This document shows positions 26,152 to 34,187 of a stretch of 64,000 bases of DNA, one piece after another; within the stretch, counting starts at the first letter, position 1, and each line of letters opens with the position of its first letter. Position numbers and translations under genes: made by a program. The notes below the pieces were generated by a model. The model searched no databases and was not told the origin of the DNA. It worked only from the letters and a program-made list of their open reading frames with translations. This DNA comes from Nocardioides sp. ChNu-153. Its GTDB lineage: Bacteria > Actinomycetota > Actinomycetes > Propionibacteriales > Nocardioidaceae. Where the stretch lies: NCBI RefSeq assembly GCF_030466625.1, contig NZ_JADEVT010000002.1:1-64000 (forward strand), given 5' to 3'.

Positions 26152-27132
26152 TCACGAGCCCGTCGGGAAGGTCCCGGCGGGCTCGTGCCGTTCCTCCACC
26201 TCGTGCTGCTCGTCCGCCTCGTCCCGTTCCTCCACCTCGTCCCAGCTGCAGCCGCACCAGGGGTGGCGCGCCCAGGGCGTGCGGGCCGGCATCGCCCCGT
26301 CGAGGTCGACCGTGGCCGACCAGGTGGTGGGCAGCCCGCCGTCGACGAAGCGCAGCACGTCGCTGACCGCCCACCCGACCGCCCATCGCGCCAGCCCGGG
26401 GTCGACGGGCGGCGGGACGAGGCCGGGAGCGCTCGCCGCGGCCTGGCTGACGACGAGCGGGTAGCGGGGGTCCTCCTCGCTGCGGCCGGCGTCCACGCAG
26501 CGCTGGCACGCGGTCGTGCCGGCCACCACGAAGGGCCCCAGGCGCGCCCCGCCCGCGCGCAGCACGACCACCAGGTGCGGCTCGTCGCGGCGCACCAGCT
26601 CGTCGACCACCGCGCGGTCCAGCTCACCCACCGCGACGTGCACGGTGCACACGGGGGCGCGCGTCGTCGTACCCGCGCCCGTACCCGCGCCCGCACCATC
26701 ACCGGCGGGGCGGACGAGCGCCTCCTCGAGCGCGTCCTCGATCGCCGAGCGCCACGGCTCCGCACCCGTGACCCGCACGCGGGCGTCGCGCCGACCGTGC
26801 AGGCGGTCCGCGGCGTCGGCCGGGTGGTCGGCCCACAGTGCGCTGACGGCCGAGCGTCGGGTGCCATCACCCGCGGTGCCGAGGGCGGCGAGGAGCGCGT
26901 CCGCGTCGACCAGCAGCCCCGCCTCGGCGAGGCGCCGGTGGGCGTCCCGGGCGGAGGGGGCGTCGGGCGTCGGGCCCGCCCCGGCGGTGTGCAGCGCGAC
27001 GAGGTGCTCCCGCACCGCGTCGGTCGCGGGGAGCAGCGCCCGCTCGGGGCCGTCGACCCCGACCTGCAGGTGGCCGTCGCCGCGCCGCACCGGGACCCAG
27101 CCGGGGCGCAGCACGGCCCGTCGCGGCGCCAC
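26152..27132 (-). CDS. ThiF/cyclodehydratase-like protein (TOMM leader-binding type)
   Basis: A protein of at least 326 residues. AVLRPGWVPVRRGDGHLQVGVDGPERALLP at the N-terminus is typical of the RiPP-recognition part of actinobacterial 'cyclodehydratase' proteins. A Rossmann-like middle follows, and paired cysteines (TTACQRCVDAGR and HPWCGCSW) form a probable structural zinc site. No adenylation Arg finger or precursor peptide is obvious, and no YcaO gene is nearby, so it may have a non-RiPP role. The start is uncertain: several GTGs up to about 27216 are possible and none has a clear ribosome site. The C-terminus is Glu/Asp/His-rich. Confidence 0.7.
   Translation of the reverse strand: MAPRRAVLRPGWVPVRRGDGHLQVGVDGPERALLPATDAVREHLVALHTAGAGPTPDAPSARDAHRRLAEAGLLVDADALLAALGTAGDGTRRSAVSALWADHPADAADRLHGRRDARVRVTGAEPWRSAIEDALEEALVRPAGDGAGAGTGAGTTTRAPVCTVHVAVGELDRAVVDELVRRDEPHLVVVLRAGGARLGPFVVAGTTACQRCVDAGRSEEDPRYPLVVSQAAASAPGLVPPPVDPGLARWAVGWAVSDVLRFVDGGLPTTWSATVDLDGAMPARTPWARHPWCGCSWDEVEERDEADEQHEVEERHEPAGTFPTGS
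26153..26187. terminator. Bidirectional hairpin terminator
   Basis: CACGAGCCCGTCGGGA (26153-26168) pairs with TCCCGGCGGGCTCGTG (26172-26187): 16 bp with one wobble and a 3-nt loop. It lies between convergent genes. One arm overlaps the last codons of the leftward gene, so it serves mainly the rightward whiB7 unit. Confidence 0.6.
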
Positions 27133-27330
27133 GTCGGTCCCACCCACCCCAGCGGTCGCCCCGGCAGCCACCCCGGCGGCGACCCCGCCTCGTCGCTCGT
27201 CCTCGCGCACGTCCACGACGACGAGCCTGGCACGGGCCGCGGCGGTGCGCCGTGCGCTCTCCACAGGGCACGGGGCGGCGCCCGGGGCCGCCCGCGTGGC
27301 GCGGGTCACGCCGTCGTCCCCGCCCGGGGC

Positions 27331-27336
27331 TAGCCT
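27331..27336 (+). promoter_or_regulatory. -10 hexamer of a probable leaderless promoter (enoyl-CoA hydratase)
   Basis: TAGCCT ends 7 nt before the ATG; no ribosome site is present. Confidence 0.5.
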
Positions 27337-27343
27337 GCCGACC

Positions 27344-28168
27344 ATGACGGACACCCCCGGGGCCGGCGCCCCCACCACGACCGAGCTGCCCCACCTGCGG
27401 GTCGAGCGGTACGACGACGGCGTCGTCGTGCTCGTCCTCGACAACCCCGACCAGCGCAACGCCATGTCCGCCCCGATGTCGGCGTCGTGGCAGCAGGCGG
27501 TCGACGGCCTGGTGGGGGACCGCGACGTCCGGGCGGTGGTCGTGCGCGGCGAGGGCTCGGCGTTCTGCTCCGGGGGCGACCAGAGGTGGATCGCGGGCGA
27601 TCCCGAGGCGTCGGTCGACGACCTGCGCGCCCGGATGCTGCCGTTCTACCGGGGGTGGCTGTCGATCCGCCGCCTCGAGGTGCCCACCATCGCGGCCCTC
27701 AACGGCGCCGCCATCGGCGCCGGGCTCTGCGTGGCGCTGGCCTGCGACATCCGCTACGCCGCCCGTGGCGCCAAGCTGGGCGTGCCGTTCGTGAACCTCG
27801 GCATGCACCCGGGCATGGCCGCGACCTACCTGCTGCCCGACGTGGTGGGTCCCGCTCACGCGCGGGACCTGCTGCTGACCGGGCGTCTCGTCGCCGACGA
27901 GGAGGCCCTCGCGCTCGGCCTGGTCTCGCGCGTCATCGAGCGCGAGACCTTCGTCGACGAGGTGCTCGCCGCGGCCCACGCGGTCGCGGCCACCGCGCCG
28001 GTGCCGAGCCGCCTGACGACGCTGGCGCTCCGGTCGCGCCACGCCGACATCGAGGCCGGGCTGCAGTGGGAGGCGATGGCCCAGCCGATCACCCTGGCCA
28101 CCGAGGACCTGCAGGAGGGGATCGCCGCGGCGCGGGAGCGTCGTACCCCGGTCTTCCGCGGCCGCTGA
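27344..28168 (+). CDS. Enoyl-CoA hydratase/isomerase family protein
   Basis: A 274-residue crotonase-fold enzyme acting on acyl-CoA thioesters. LDNPDQRNAMSAPM opens the fold and GEGSAFCSGGDQRWIAG is the first oxyanion-hole loop. IAALNGAAIGAGLCVALACDIRYAARGAKLGVPFVNLG is the family signature, with Gly for CoA binding. The position usually holding the second catalytic Glu reads GMHPGMAATYLLPDVVG; His and Pro replace the usual acidic residue, so isomerase or another crotonase reaction is possible. It is divergent from the ThiF-like gene. Confidence 0.9.
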   Translation: MTDTPGAGAPTTTELPHLRVERYDDGVVVLVLDNPDQRNAMSAPMSASWQQAVDGLVGDRDVRAVVVRGEGSAFCSGGDQRWIAGDPEASVDDLRARMLPFYRGWLSIRRLEVPTIAALNGAAIGAGLCVALACDIRYAARGAKLGVPFVNLGMHPGMAATYLLPDVVGPAHARDLLLTGRLVADEEALALGLVSRVIERETFVDEVLAAAHAVAATAPVPSRLTTLALRSRHADIEAGLQWEAMAQPITLATEDLQEGIAAARERRTPVFRGR

Positions 28169-28175
28169 GCGAGAG

Positions 28176-28247
28176 CGAGGCCCCCGGCCGTCGTGGCGCC
28201 GCCGGCCTTCCCCTTGCCTGCGGAGCACGACGGACCCGGGGGCCTCG
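28176..28247. other. Long 20-bp hairpin in a 308-bp gene-free stretch
   Basis: An outer 12-bp perfect arm pair (28176-28187 with 28236-28247) and an inner 8-bp pair (28188-28195 with 28226-28233), offset by a 2-nt bulge, enclose a 30-nt loop. It starts 7 nt after the enoyl-CoA hydratase stop. No T tract follows. It may be a terminator of the type without U run, or a structured RNA. The rest of the gap to 28476 holds repeated TGTGGA words and nothing else I can name. Confidence 0.55.
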
Positions 28248-28476
28248 TCGCCCTCCACGCTAGGGGGTGGTGACCCCCCGGTCAACGGCGACGCCGGGCG
28301 CGGTCGTCCACCCCTGTGGACGAACCTGTGGAGGACGTGTGGACGAGGGGCCGCGGTCCGTGGAGGAGCGTGCCCGGGGCGGGGAGGCACCTGGGGAGCG
28401 TGCCCGCGGCGGACCGTCGACGACCACCGCTGACCTGCCAGGATGGTCGTCCACACCCTGGGGAGGAGAGCCGACG

Positions 28477-29517
28477 GTGACGCAGAGCTACGACGGGGGT
28501 CCGGTGGCGGCGCTGCGCCGCATCGCCTTCCTCCTCGAACGCGCCCGCGAGGACACCTACAAGGTGAAGGCCTACCGGGCCGCCGCGGCCGCGCTGCTCG
28601 ACCTGCCGCCCGAGGAGCTGGCGCGCCGCGCGGGCGACGGCACCCTCACCGACCTGCCCGGCGTCGGCCGCAGCACCGCCCGCGTCGCCGAGGAGGCCGC
28701 CCGCGGGGAGCTGCCCGCCCGCCTCGCCGAGACCGAGGAGCGGTACGGCGGACCCCTCACCGCCGGCGGGCACGACCTGCGCCGGGCCCTGCGCGGCGAC
28801 CTGCACTCCCACTCGGACTGGTCGGACGGCGGCTCGCCCATCGAGGAGATGGCGATGACGGCGATGGAGCTGGGCCACGACTACCTCGTGCTGACCGACC
28901 ACTCGCCGCGCCTGCGGGTCGCGAACGGGTTGAGCCCCGCCCGCCTGCGGCGCCAGCTCGACGTGGTCGATGCGGTCAACGAGCACCTCGCCGACGGCGG
29001 CTTCCGGTTGCTCAAGGGGATCGAGGTCGACATCCTCGACGACGGTGCGCTCGACCAGGAGGACGCCCTGCTGGAGCGGCTCGACGTCCGGGTCGCGAGC
29101 GTGCACTCCAAGCTCGCCATGGACCCTGCGCCCATGACCCGCCGGATGGTGGCGGCGGTGCGCAACCCGTTCACGAACGTGCTCGGCCACTGCACGGGCC
29201 GGCTCGTGCGCGGCAACCGGGGCACCCGGCCGCCGTCGTCCTTCGACGCGCGGGCCGTCTTCGAGGCCTGTGCGGAGAACGACGTGGCGGTGGAGATCAA
29301 CGCCCGCCCCGAGCGGCGCGACCCGCCCACCGCCCTGCTCGAGCTGGCCCGCGACGTCGGGTGCCTGTTCTCCATCGACTCCGACGCCCACGCACCGGGC
29401 CAGCTGGACCTGCAGGTCCACGGCTGCGAGCGGGCCGAGGAGGCCGGTATCAACCCCGACCGCATCGTCAACACGTGGACGCGGGAGCGTCTGACGTCCT
29501 GGGCGCGGCCCTCCTGA
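28477..29517 (+). CDS. PHP-domain phosphoesterase with PolX-like N-terminus
   Basis: A 346-residue protein. Residues 1-95 resemble the helix-hairpin-helix/8-kDa region of PolX (RIAFLLERAREDTYKVKAYRAAA and LTDLPGVGRSTARVAEEA). The PHP domain has metal ligands in DLHSHSDWSDGG, LVLTDHSPRLRVANGL, KGIEVDILDDG, VASVHSK, GHCTGR and FSIDSDAHAPGQL. It lacks the polymerase palm, so it is a PHP phosphoesterase rather than a polymerase. A role in DNA repair is inferred from the fusion. The GTG start has GGAGGAG 8 nt upstream. Confidence 0.88.
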   Translation: MTQSYDGGPVAALRRIAFLLERAREDTYKVKAYRAAAAALLDLPPEELARRAGDGTLTDLPGVGRSTARVAEEAARGELPARLAETEERYGGPLTAGGHDLRRALRGDLHSHSDWSDGGSPIEEMAMTAMELGHDYLVLTDHSPRLRVANGLSPARLRRQLDVVDAVNEHLADGGFRLLKGIEVDILDDGALDQEDALLERLDVRVASVHSKLAMDPAPMTRRMVAAVRNPFTNVLGHCTGRLVRGNRGTRPPSSFDARAVFEACAENDVAVEINARPERRDPPTALLELARDVGCLFSIDSDAHAPGQLDLQVHGCERAEEAGINPDRIVNTWTRERLTSWARPS

Positions 29518-29522
29518 CGCGC

Positions 29523-29528
29523 TAGCGT
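29523..29528 (+). promoter_or_regulatory. -10 hexamer of a probable leaderless promoter (YgjP-like gene)
   Basis: TAGCGT ends 7 nt before the ATG, right after the previous gene's stop. Confidence 0.5.
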
Positions 29529-29535
29529 CCCCTCC

Positions 29536-30237
29536 ATGGAGCCGGGGGCCGGCCCCGGCGCGGACCGGGGCGACGTCACGCCCGACGGCACGGGCCGCAC
29601 CGGAGCCCGGCCAGACGTCGAGGTACGCCGCTCCCGTCGCCGACGGCGCACGGTCTCGGCGTACCGCGAGGGCGGCCGGATCGTCGTCCTCGTGCCCGCA
29701 GCGCTCAGCGACGCCGAGATCGAGCGCTGGGTGGCGGAGATGGTGCGGCGCATCGAGCGCTCGGACGCCCGCGCCCGCCCCAGCGACGACGAGCTGCTCG
29801 GTCGCGCACGCCGGCTCAGCGACCGCTACCTGGGCGGGATGGCGCGCCCCGCGTCCGTGCGGTGGGTGGACAACCAGCGCTCGCGCTGGGGCTCCTGCAC
29901 CCCCGGGGACAGCACGATCCGCCTCTCCTCGCGGCTGCAGGGCATGCCGGCGTGGGTCGTGGACTACGTGCTCGTCCACGAGCTCGCGCACCTGCTCGTC
30001 CCCGGCCACGACGCCGACTTCTGGGCGTGGGTGGCGCACTACCCGCACGCCGAGCGCGCGAAGGGCTACCTGCTCGGTTACTCCGCCGCCGGGCGGCTGG
30101 AGCCGCCGCCGGGGGAGGAGCCCGACGACCTGGACGATCCCGCCGACCCCGCTGACCCCGACGGGTTCGACGCGCTCGCGGACGAGCCGGGTGACCCCGC
30201 AGCGGGCTCGGCGTCCGGCGTGCCCGGCACCGACTGA
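29536..30237 (+). CDS. YgjP/DUF45-type zinc metallopeptidase
   Basis: A 233-residue protein. RWVDNQRSRWGSCTPGDSTIRLSSRLQGMP precedes the zinc motif HELAHLLVPGHDADFW (HExxH plus third His). This is the DUF45/M48-like YgjP signature. The substrate is unknown. The C-terminal 45 residues are Asp/Pro-rich low complexity and lie antisense to the Nudix gene for 160 bp. The start probably lies directly at the transcript end. Confidence 0.88.
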   Translation: MEPGAGPGADRGDVTPDGTGRTGARPDVEVRRSRRRRRTVSAYREGGRIVVLVPAALSDAEIERWVAEMVRRIERSDARARPSDDELLGRARRLSDRYLGGMARPASVRWVDNQRSRWGSCTPGDSTIRLSSRLQGMPAWVVDYVLVHELAHLLVPGHDADFWAWVAHYPHAERAKGYLLGYSAAGRLEPPPGEEPDDLDDPADPADPDGFDALADEPGDPAAGSASGVPGTD

Positions 30238-30812
30238 GCGCCCACCCGCGCCGTCAGCCGGGCGCGGGCGAACGTCACCGCCTCGACGAGGTCGGGCTCG
30301 GGGTCCGGCAGCGCGTCGACCGGCCACCACCGCACGTCGAGGGACTCCTCGCTCACGACCGGCTCGTCGGCGCCGTCGACGACGACGAGGAACCGCACGT
30401 CCAGGTGGTGCACGACGTCGTCGGGACCCAGCGTGGGGGGCCGGCAGAACGGCACCGGGTGCGCGGAGAGCTGCACCGGCGCCGGGTCCACCACCAGCCG
30501 GTGCGCCGGGAGGCCCGACTCCTCCGCGCTCTCGCGCAGGGCGGCCCCGGCCAGCGTCGTGTCACCGGTCTCGCAGTGCCCGCCGAGCTGGAACCACCGG
30601 CCGGCCTTGGCGTGCAGGGTGAGGAGCACGTGGTCGGCGGTCGCGTCGAGCACGACGGCGCTCGCCGTCACGTGGTCCGGGGCGGCGTGGCGGTACACCC
30701 CGTCGCGGTGCGCCCGCAGGTGCGCGACGTACTGCTCGCGCAGCGTCTCCTGGTGGGGGACCGGCGCGGCCCACGCCTCCAGCAGGGCCAGCGCGTCGGC
30801 GTGGAGGCTCAC
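30078..30812 (-). CDS. NUDIX hydrolase
   Basis: A 244-residue protein with a Nudix box written GGHCETGDTTLAGAALRESAEESGL, and ASAVVLDATADHVLLTLHAKAGRWFQLGGH before it. The substrate is not evident. The last 55 residues are Ser/Gly/Ala-rich and exist only because the frame stays open into the 3' end of the convergent YgjP-like gene. The start GTG overlaps the stop of the upstream metalloprotease gene (GTGA), so the two are co-transcribed leftward. Confidence 0.85.
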   Translation of the reverse strand: MSLHADALALLEAWAAPVPHQETLREQYVAHLRAHRDGVYRHAAPDHVTASAVVLDATADHVLLTLHAKAGRWFQLGGHCETGDTTLAGAALRESAEESGLPAHRLVVDPAPVQLSAHPVPFCRPPTLGPDDVVHHLDVRFLVVVDGADEPVVSEESLDVRWWPVDALPDPEPDLVEAVTFARARLTARVGAQSVPGTPDAEPAAGSPGSSASASNPSGSAGSAGSSRSSGSSPGGGSSRPAAE

Positions 30813-32221
30813 CCCGTGGGGCCGGGCCGCGTCGGGGGCTCCCCGCCGCCGTCCTCGTCGTCCTCCCCGTCGGTGCCGGCCTGCGGCTCGCCCTCCGGGC
30901 CGGCCAGCAGGTCACGCAGGGCGGCGTCGAAGTCGTCCTCGACGAGCTCGTCCGTGGTGAGCGCGTCCTCGCGGAACCCGAGCGGGTCGTCGAGGTCGGC
31001 GGCGCTCGGCAGCAGGTCGGGGTGCATCCACACGCCGTCGCGGCCCTCCGTGCCCTGACGGGTGCGCAGGGAGCCCCAGAGCGTCGAGGCGTCGCGCAGG
31101 CGGCGGGGCCGCAGCTCGAGGCCCACGAGGGTCGCGAACGTCTGCTCGGCGGGACCACCGGTGGCCCGGCGCCGGCGCACGGCCTCGGCGAGGCGCACCG
31201 CGTTCGGCATCCGCTCGGCGGTGGCCTGGCCGACGACCTCGTCGACCCAGCCCTCCACCAGCGCGAGGGTCACCTCGAGCCGCTCGAGCGCCGCCTTCTG
31301 CGCGGGGGACTGCTCGATCTCGAAGAGCCCGCCCTCCATGGCCTCCTGCAGCCCGGCCAGGTTGGTCGGGTCGAGGTCGCCGAGCTGGCTCTGCAGCTTC
31401 TGCTGGATGCCCTCGACGTCGATGTCGATGCCGCGGGCGTACGCCGCGACGGCCTCGACGAGGTGGCTCCGCAGCCACGGCACGTGCGCGAACAGGCGCT
31501 GGTGGGCGGCCTCGCGCAGCGCCAGGTAGAGCAGGACGTCGTCGGCGGGCACGTCGAGGCCCTCGGCGAAGGTGGCGATGTTGGCCGGCACGAGCGCAGC
31601 GCGACCGGTGGGGCCGAGCGGCAGGCCGATGTCGGAGGCGCTGAGCACCTCGCCCGCGAGCGTGCCGAGGCCCTGCCCGATCTGGGAGGCCAGCATGGCG
31701 CCGGTCGCCTTGGCCATCAGGTCGAGGATCGGTCCGCCCATCGCGCGGGCCTGCTCGGGCAGCGCGTTGCCGAGGGAACCGACGGCCTGCTCGGCCATGG
31801 GCTCGACGAGCACCTTCCAGACGTCGGTCGTGCCCACGACCCACTCCGCGCGGCTCCACGCGGCCGTCGAGGTGACGCCGCTCGGGAAGTCGGTCGCCGC
31901 GTCCAGCCACAGGTCGGCGAGGCGCACGGCGTCGGCCACGGCCGAGACCTGGCCGCTGGTGGGCGACGGGTCGGGGGAGGAGGCCACCTGTCGGCGGGCG
32001 AGATCCACCGCGACCGGCCAGTTGATGGGGCCGTCGTGCGGCTGCATCATCGCCTGCACCTGCTGCATCAGGCCGGAGAGGTCGGGCATGCCGCCCCCAC
32101 CGCCACCGAGGAACGCGCCGAGGCCGCTGCCGGAGAAGAGGGCCTCGAAGGGGGTCCCGCGGAACGGGTTCTCGCCGTCGCCGGGTCGGTCGCCGCCGGG
32201 GTCGCCGGGCTCGTCGCTCAT
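30809..32221 (-). CDS. Zinc-dependent metalloprotease, DUF2342/zincin-like family
   Basis: A 470-residue protein of the actinobacterial family represented by Rv3195. It has a Gly-rich N-terminus (LGAFLGGGGGGMPDLSGL), WSRAEWVVGTTDVWKVLVEP, and the zinc region LREAAHQRLFAHVPWLRSHLVEAV. Another His lies in GVWMHPDLLP. The family is annotated as zincin-like, but its physiological role is unknown. The acidic tail is low complexity. The ATG follows a TAACGT hexamer by 6 nt. It is divergent from moaE. Confidence 0.87.
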   Translation of the reverse strand: MSDEPGDPGGDRPGDGENPFRGTPFEALFSGSGLGAFLGGGGGGMPDLSGLMQQVQAMMQPHDGPINWPVAVDLARRQVASSPDPSPTSGQVSAVADAVRLADLWLDAATDFPSGVTSTAAWSRAEWVVGTTDVWKVLVEPMAEQAVGSLGNALPEQARAMGGPILDLMAKATGAMLASQIGQGLGTLAGEVLSASDIGLPLGPTGRAALVPANIATFAEGLDVPADDVLLYLALREAAHQRLFAHVPWLRSHLVEAVAAYARGIDIDVEGIQQKLQSQLGDLDPTNLAGLQEAMEGGLFEIEQSPAQKAALERLEVTLALVEGWVDEVVGQATAERMPNAVRLAEAVRRRRATGGPAEQTFATLVGLELRPRRLRDASTLWGSLRTRQGTEGRDGVWMHPDLLPSAADLDDPLGFREDALTTDELVEDDFDAALRDLLAGPEGEPQAGTDGEDDEDGGGEPPTRPGPTG

Positions 32222-32227
32222 GGTGCA

Positions 32228-32233
32228 ACGTTA
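32228..32233 (-). promoter_or_regulatory. -10 hexamer of a probable leaderless promoter (DUF2342 protease)
   Basis: On the minus strand TAACGT ends 6 nt before the ATG; no ribosome site is present. Confidence 0.5.
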
Positions 32234-32272
32234 CTCCGGCACGCACGGCCCGCGACCGGCCGAGGACGGGCG

Positions 32273-32314
32273 CGGGTCCGGGTGTGCGGGTCCGGGTGTG
32301 CGGGTCCGGGTGTG
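32273..32314. repeat. Three perfect copies of a 14-bp tandem repeat
   Basis: The unit CGGGTCCGGGTGTG occurs three times in the divergent promoter region between the DUF2342 protease and moaE. The last copy ends 9 nt before the moaE -10 hexamer, over its -35 position. Confidence 0.9.
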
Positions 32315-32323
32315 CGGGGTCAC

Positions 32324-32329
32324 TACGAT
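32324..32329 (+). promoter_or_regulatory. -10 hexamer of a probable leaderless promoter (moaE)
   Basis: TACGAT ends 7 nt before the moaE GTG. Confidence 0.5.
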
Positions 32330-32336
32330 CGGACGG

Positions 32337-32786
32337 GTGAGCCCCGAGGTGTCCGCCGCCCCCGCCGCCGTCGTGCGTCTCGTGGGCCTGCGCGAGCAGG
32401 CCCTGGACCTGGCGGAGGTGGTCGCCGCGCTCGACCACCCGGCGTCGGGCGCGATCGACCTCTTCGTCGGGCGGGTGCGCGACCACGACGGCGGTCGTGG
32501 CGTGACCGGGCTGGGGTACGTGGCGCACCCCGGCGCCCAGGCCGCCCTCGAGGCGGTCTGCGCGGAGGTCGCGGCCGACTTCGACGTGCAGGCGGTCGCG
32601 GTGCTGCACCGCGTGGGCGACCTGGCGATCGGTGACGCCGCAGTGGTCCTGGGCACGGCGGCCGCGCACCGCGGCACCGCCTTCGACGCGTCCCGCGCGC
32701 TCATCGACCGGCTCAAGGAGCGCGTGCCGATCTGGAAGCACCAGCTGTTCGCCGACGGCGACGACAGCTGGGTGGGCACGCCGTAG
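32337..32786 (+). CDS. moaE: Molybdopterin synthase catalytic subunit MoaE
   Basis: A 149-residue protein. GAIDLFVGRVRDHDGGRGVTGLGYVAHP is the conserved core, with the Arg that contacts the MoaD thiocarboxylate. LHRVGDLAIGDAAVVLGTAAAHR and LKERVPIWKHQLFADGDDSWVG (catalytic Lys in ERVPIWK) complete the MoaE signature. It inserts sulfur into precursor Z to make molybdopterin. No MoaD or other cofactor gene is nearby. The GTG fits a leaderless start. Confidence 0.93.
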   Translation: MSPEVSAAPAAVVRLVGLREQALDLAEVVAALDHPASGAIDLFVGRVRDHDGGRGVTGLGYVAHPGAQAALEAVCAEVAADFDVQAVAVLHRVGDLAIGDAAVVLGTAAAHRGTAFDASRALIDRLKERVPIWKHQLFADGDDSWVGTP

Positions 32787-32816
32787 CGCCTGCCCGGTCG
32801 GGGGCGGCGCCCGCCG

Positions 32817-32822
32817 TACCCT
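32817..32822 (+). promoter_or_regulatory. -10 hexamer of a probable leaderless promoter (small membrane gene)
   Basis: TACCCT ends 6 nt before the GTG. Confidence 0.45.
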
Positions 32823-32828
32823 CACCGG

Positions 32829-33053
32829 GTGGAGATCCTGCTCTGGCTCGTGCCGCCCGTCGTCGTCACCCTGGGGGCGATGGTGTGGGTGACGTGGCTG
32901 GACCGCGACCGTCCCGCGCCCGACCGCCACGAGCAGGTACGCCGCCTCGGCGACGCCCTGCGCCGGCCGCCGGCCGCCGGCTACGCGGTGCCCGGCGAGG
33001 CGCGGCGCGACCGCAGCAGCGGCGTCGCGGTGCGACGGCGCGAGGCCGGCTGA
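32829..33053 (+). CDS. Small single-helix membrane protein, 74 aa
   Basis: VEILLWLVPPVVVTLGAMVWVTWLDRDRP forms one N-terminal membrane helix, followed by a basic cytoplasmic tail (HEQVRRLGDALRRPPAAG). No family is recognised. It precedes the PDZ-protease gene by 78 nt on the same strand. Confidence 0.65.
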   Translation: MEILLWLVPPVVVTLGAMVWVTWLDRDRPAPDRHEQVRRLGDALRRPPAAGYAVPGEARRDRSSGVAVRRREAG

Positions 33054-33131
33054 GCGACGCCCCGGTCGCCGGGTGCCGTCGGGTGTCGGGCGATGACCGC
33101 GTCCTTGCGGCCATTTGAGAGGGTGGGGCCC

Positions 33132-34187
33132 ATGAAGCAGCGGACCCTGGCGGGCGTCGTGGCGGTGCCGCTCGTCGTCGGGCTGTGGTCCGCCGCGCTG
33201 TTCCTCCCCGCCCCGTTCGTCACCTACTACCCGGGCACGACGGCCGACCTGCTGGGCGAGAGCGACGGCACGCCGATCGTCGAGGTCGAGGAGCACGAGA
33301 GCTTCCCGCCGGAGTCCGGCGAGCTGCGGATGACCACCGCGAGCATCACCCGCCCGGAGACGCAGCTGGCCCTGGTGCAGGCCCTCTCGGCGTGGCGCGA
33401 CCCCGACGCGGCGGTGCGCCCCTACGACAGCGTGTACGACGAGGACGAGGACAACGCGACCAGCGAGATGATCTCGACGGCCCAGATGACGGGCTCGGTC
33501 GACGTCTCGATCGCCGTCGCCCTCGCGGCCCTCGACATCGACTTCACGGCCAACGTGCAGGTCGGCGGCGTGCGCGTCGGCTACCCGGCCGAGGGCCTGC
33601 TGCAGCCGGGGGACGTCGTGCGCAGCATCGGCGGTCGGGCCGTGACCGCCCCGGCCGAGATCGGTGAGGTCGTCCAGCGCGCCGGGGTCGGGGCCCGCCT
33701 GGCCGCGACCGTCGAGCGCGACGGCGAGGAGCGCGAGGTGGAGATCGTCCCCGTGGAGGAGGACGACCGGGCCGTCATCGGGATCACCCCCGTCCAGGGC
33801 TACGACTTCCCCTTCCCCGTGCGGCTGACCCCGCCGGCCGGCATCGGCGGCTCGAGCGCCGGCACGATGTTCGCGCTCGCCGTCTACGACTACCTGACGC
33901 CCGGGGACCTCACCGGCGGCCTGCACGTGGCGGGCACCGGCACCATCTCGCCGGAGGGCGAGGTGGGCCCGATCGGGGGCATCGCCCAGAAGATCCCCGG
34001 GGCCCGCGACGACGGGGCCGCGGTCTTCCTCGTGCCCGTCGACAACTGCGGCGAGGCCCTGGGGGCCGCCAACGGCGACGTCCGCCTCGTCGCCATCGAC
34101 ACCTTCGACCGCGCCGTCGAGACGCTCACGGCGCTCGCTGACGACGTCGACGCCGACGTGCTGACCTGTGAGGACGTGACCCGGTGA
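33132..34187 (+). CDS. PDZ-Lon (S16) membrane-anchored protease, YlbL/Rv3194c-like
   Basis: A 351-residue protein. An N-terminal membrane helix (LAGVVAVPLVVGLWSAALFLPAPFV) is followed by an extracytoplasmic region. The PDZ domain is at about residues 140-215 (YPAEGLLQPGDVVRSIGGRAVTAPAEI). The Lon-type catalytic domain has Ser in GGSSAGTMFALAVYDYL and Lys in GPIGGIAQKIPGARDDGA, the Ser-Lys dyad. Relatives act in surface proteolysis. GTGA overlap joins it to the PPA1309 gene; the unit continues into UPF0182, as in M. tuberculosis Rv3194c-Rv3193c. Confidence 0.92.
   Translation: MKQRTLAGVVAVPLVVGLWSAALFLPAPFVTYYPGTTADLLGESDGTPIVEVEEHESFPPESGELRMTTASITRPETQLALVQALSAWRDPDAAVRPYDSVYDEDEDNATSEMISTAQMTGSVDVSIAVALAALDIDFTANVQVGGVRVGYPAEGLLQPGDVVRSIGGRAVTAPAEIGEVVQRAGVGARLAATVERDGEEREVEIVPVEEDDRAVIGITPVQGYDFPFPVRLTPPAGIGGSSAGTMFALAVYDYLTPGDLTGGLHVAGTGTISPEGEVGPIGGIAQKIPGARDDGAAVFLVPVDNCGEALGAANGDVRLVAIDTFDRAVETLTALADDVDADVLTCEDVTR

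Noticed and set aside
26152..27132. A thiazole/oxazole-modified peptide biosynthesis cluster.
   Set aside because: No YcaO gene, precursor peptide, dehydrogenase or transporter is nearby; the ThiF-like protein stands alone.
28311..28380. DnaA-box cluster (several TGTGGA words) as a replication origin.
   Set aside because: The words match only part of the DnaA box, there is no AT-rich unwinding region and no dnaA, dnaN or parAB nearby.
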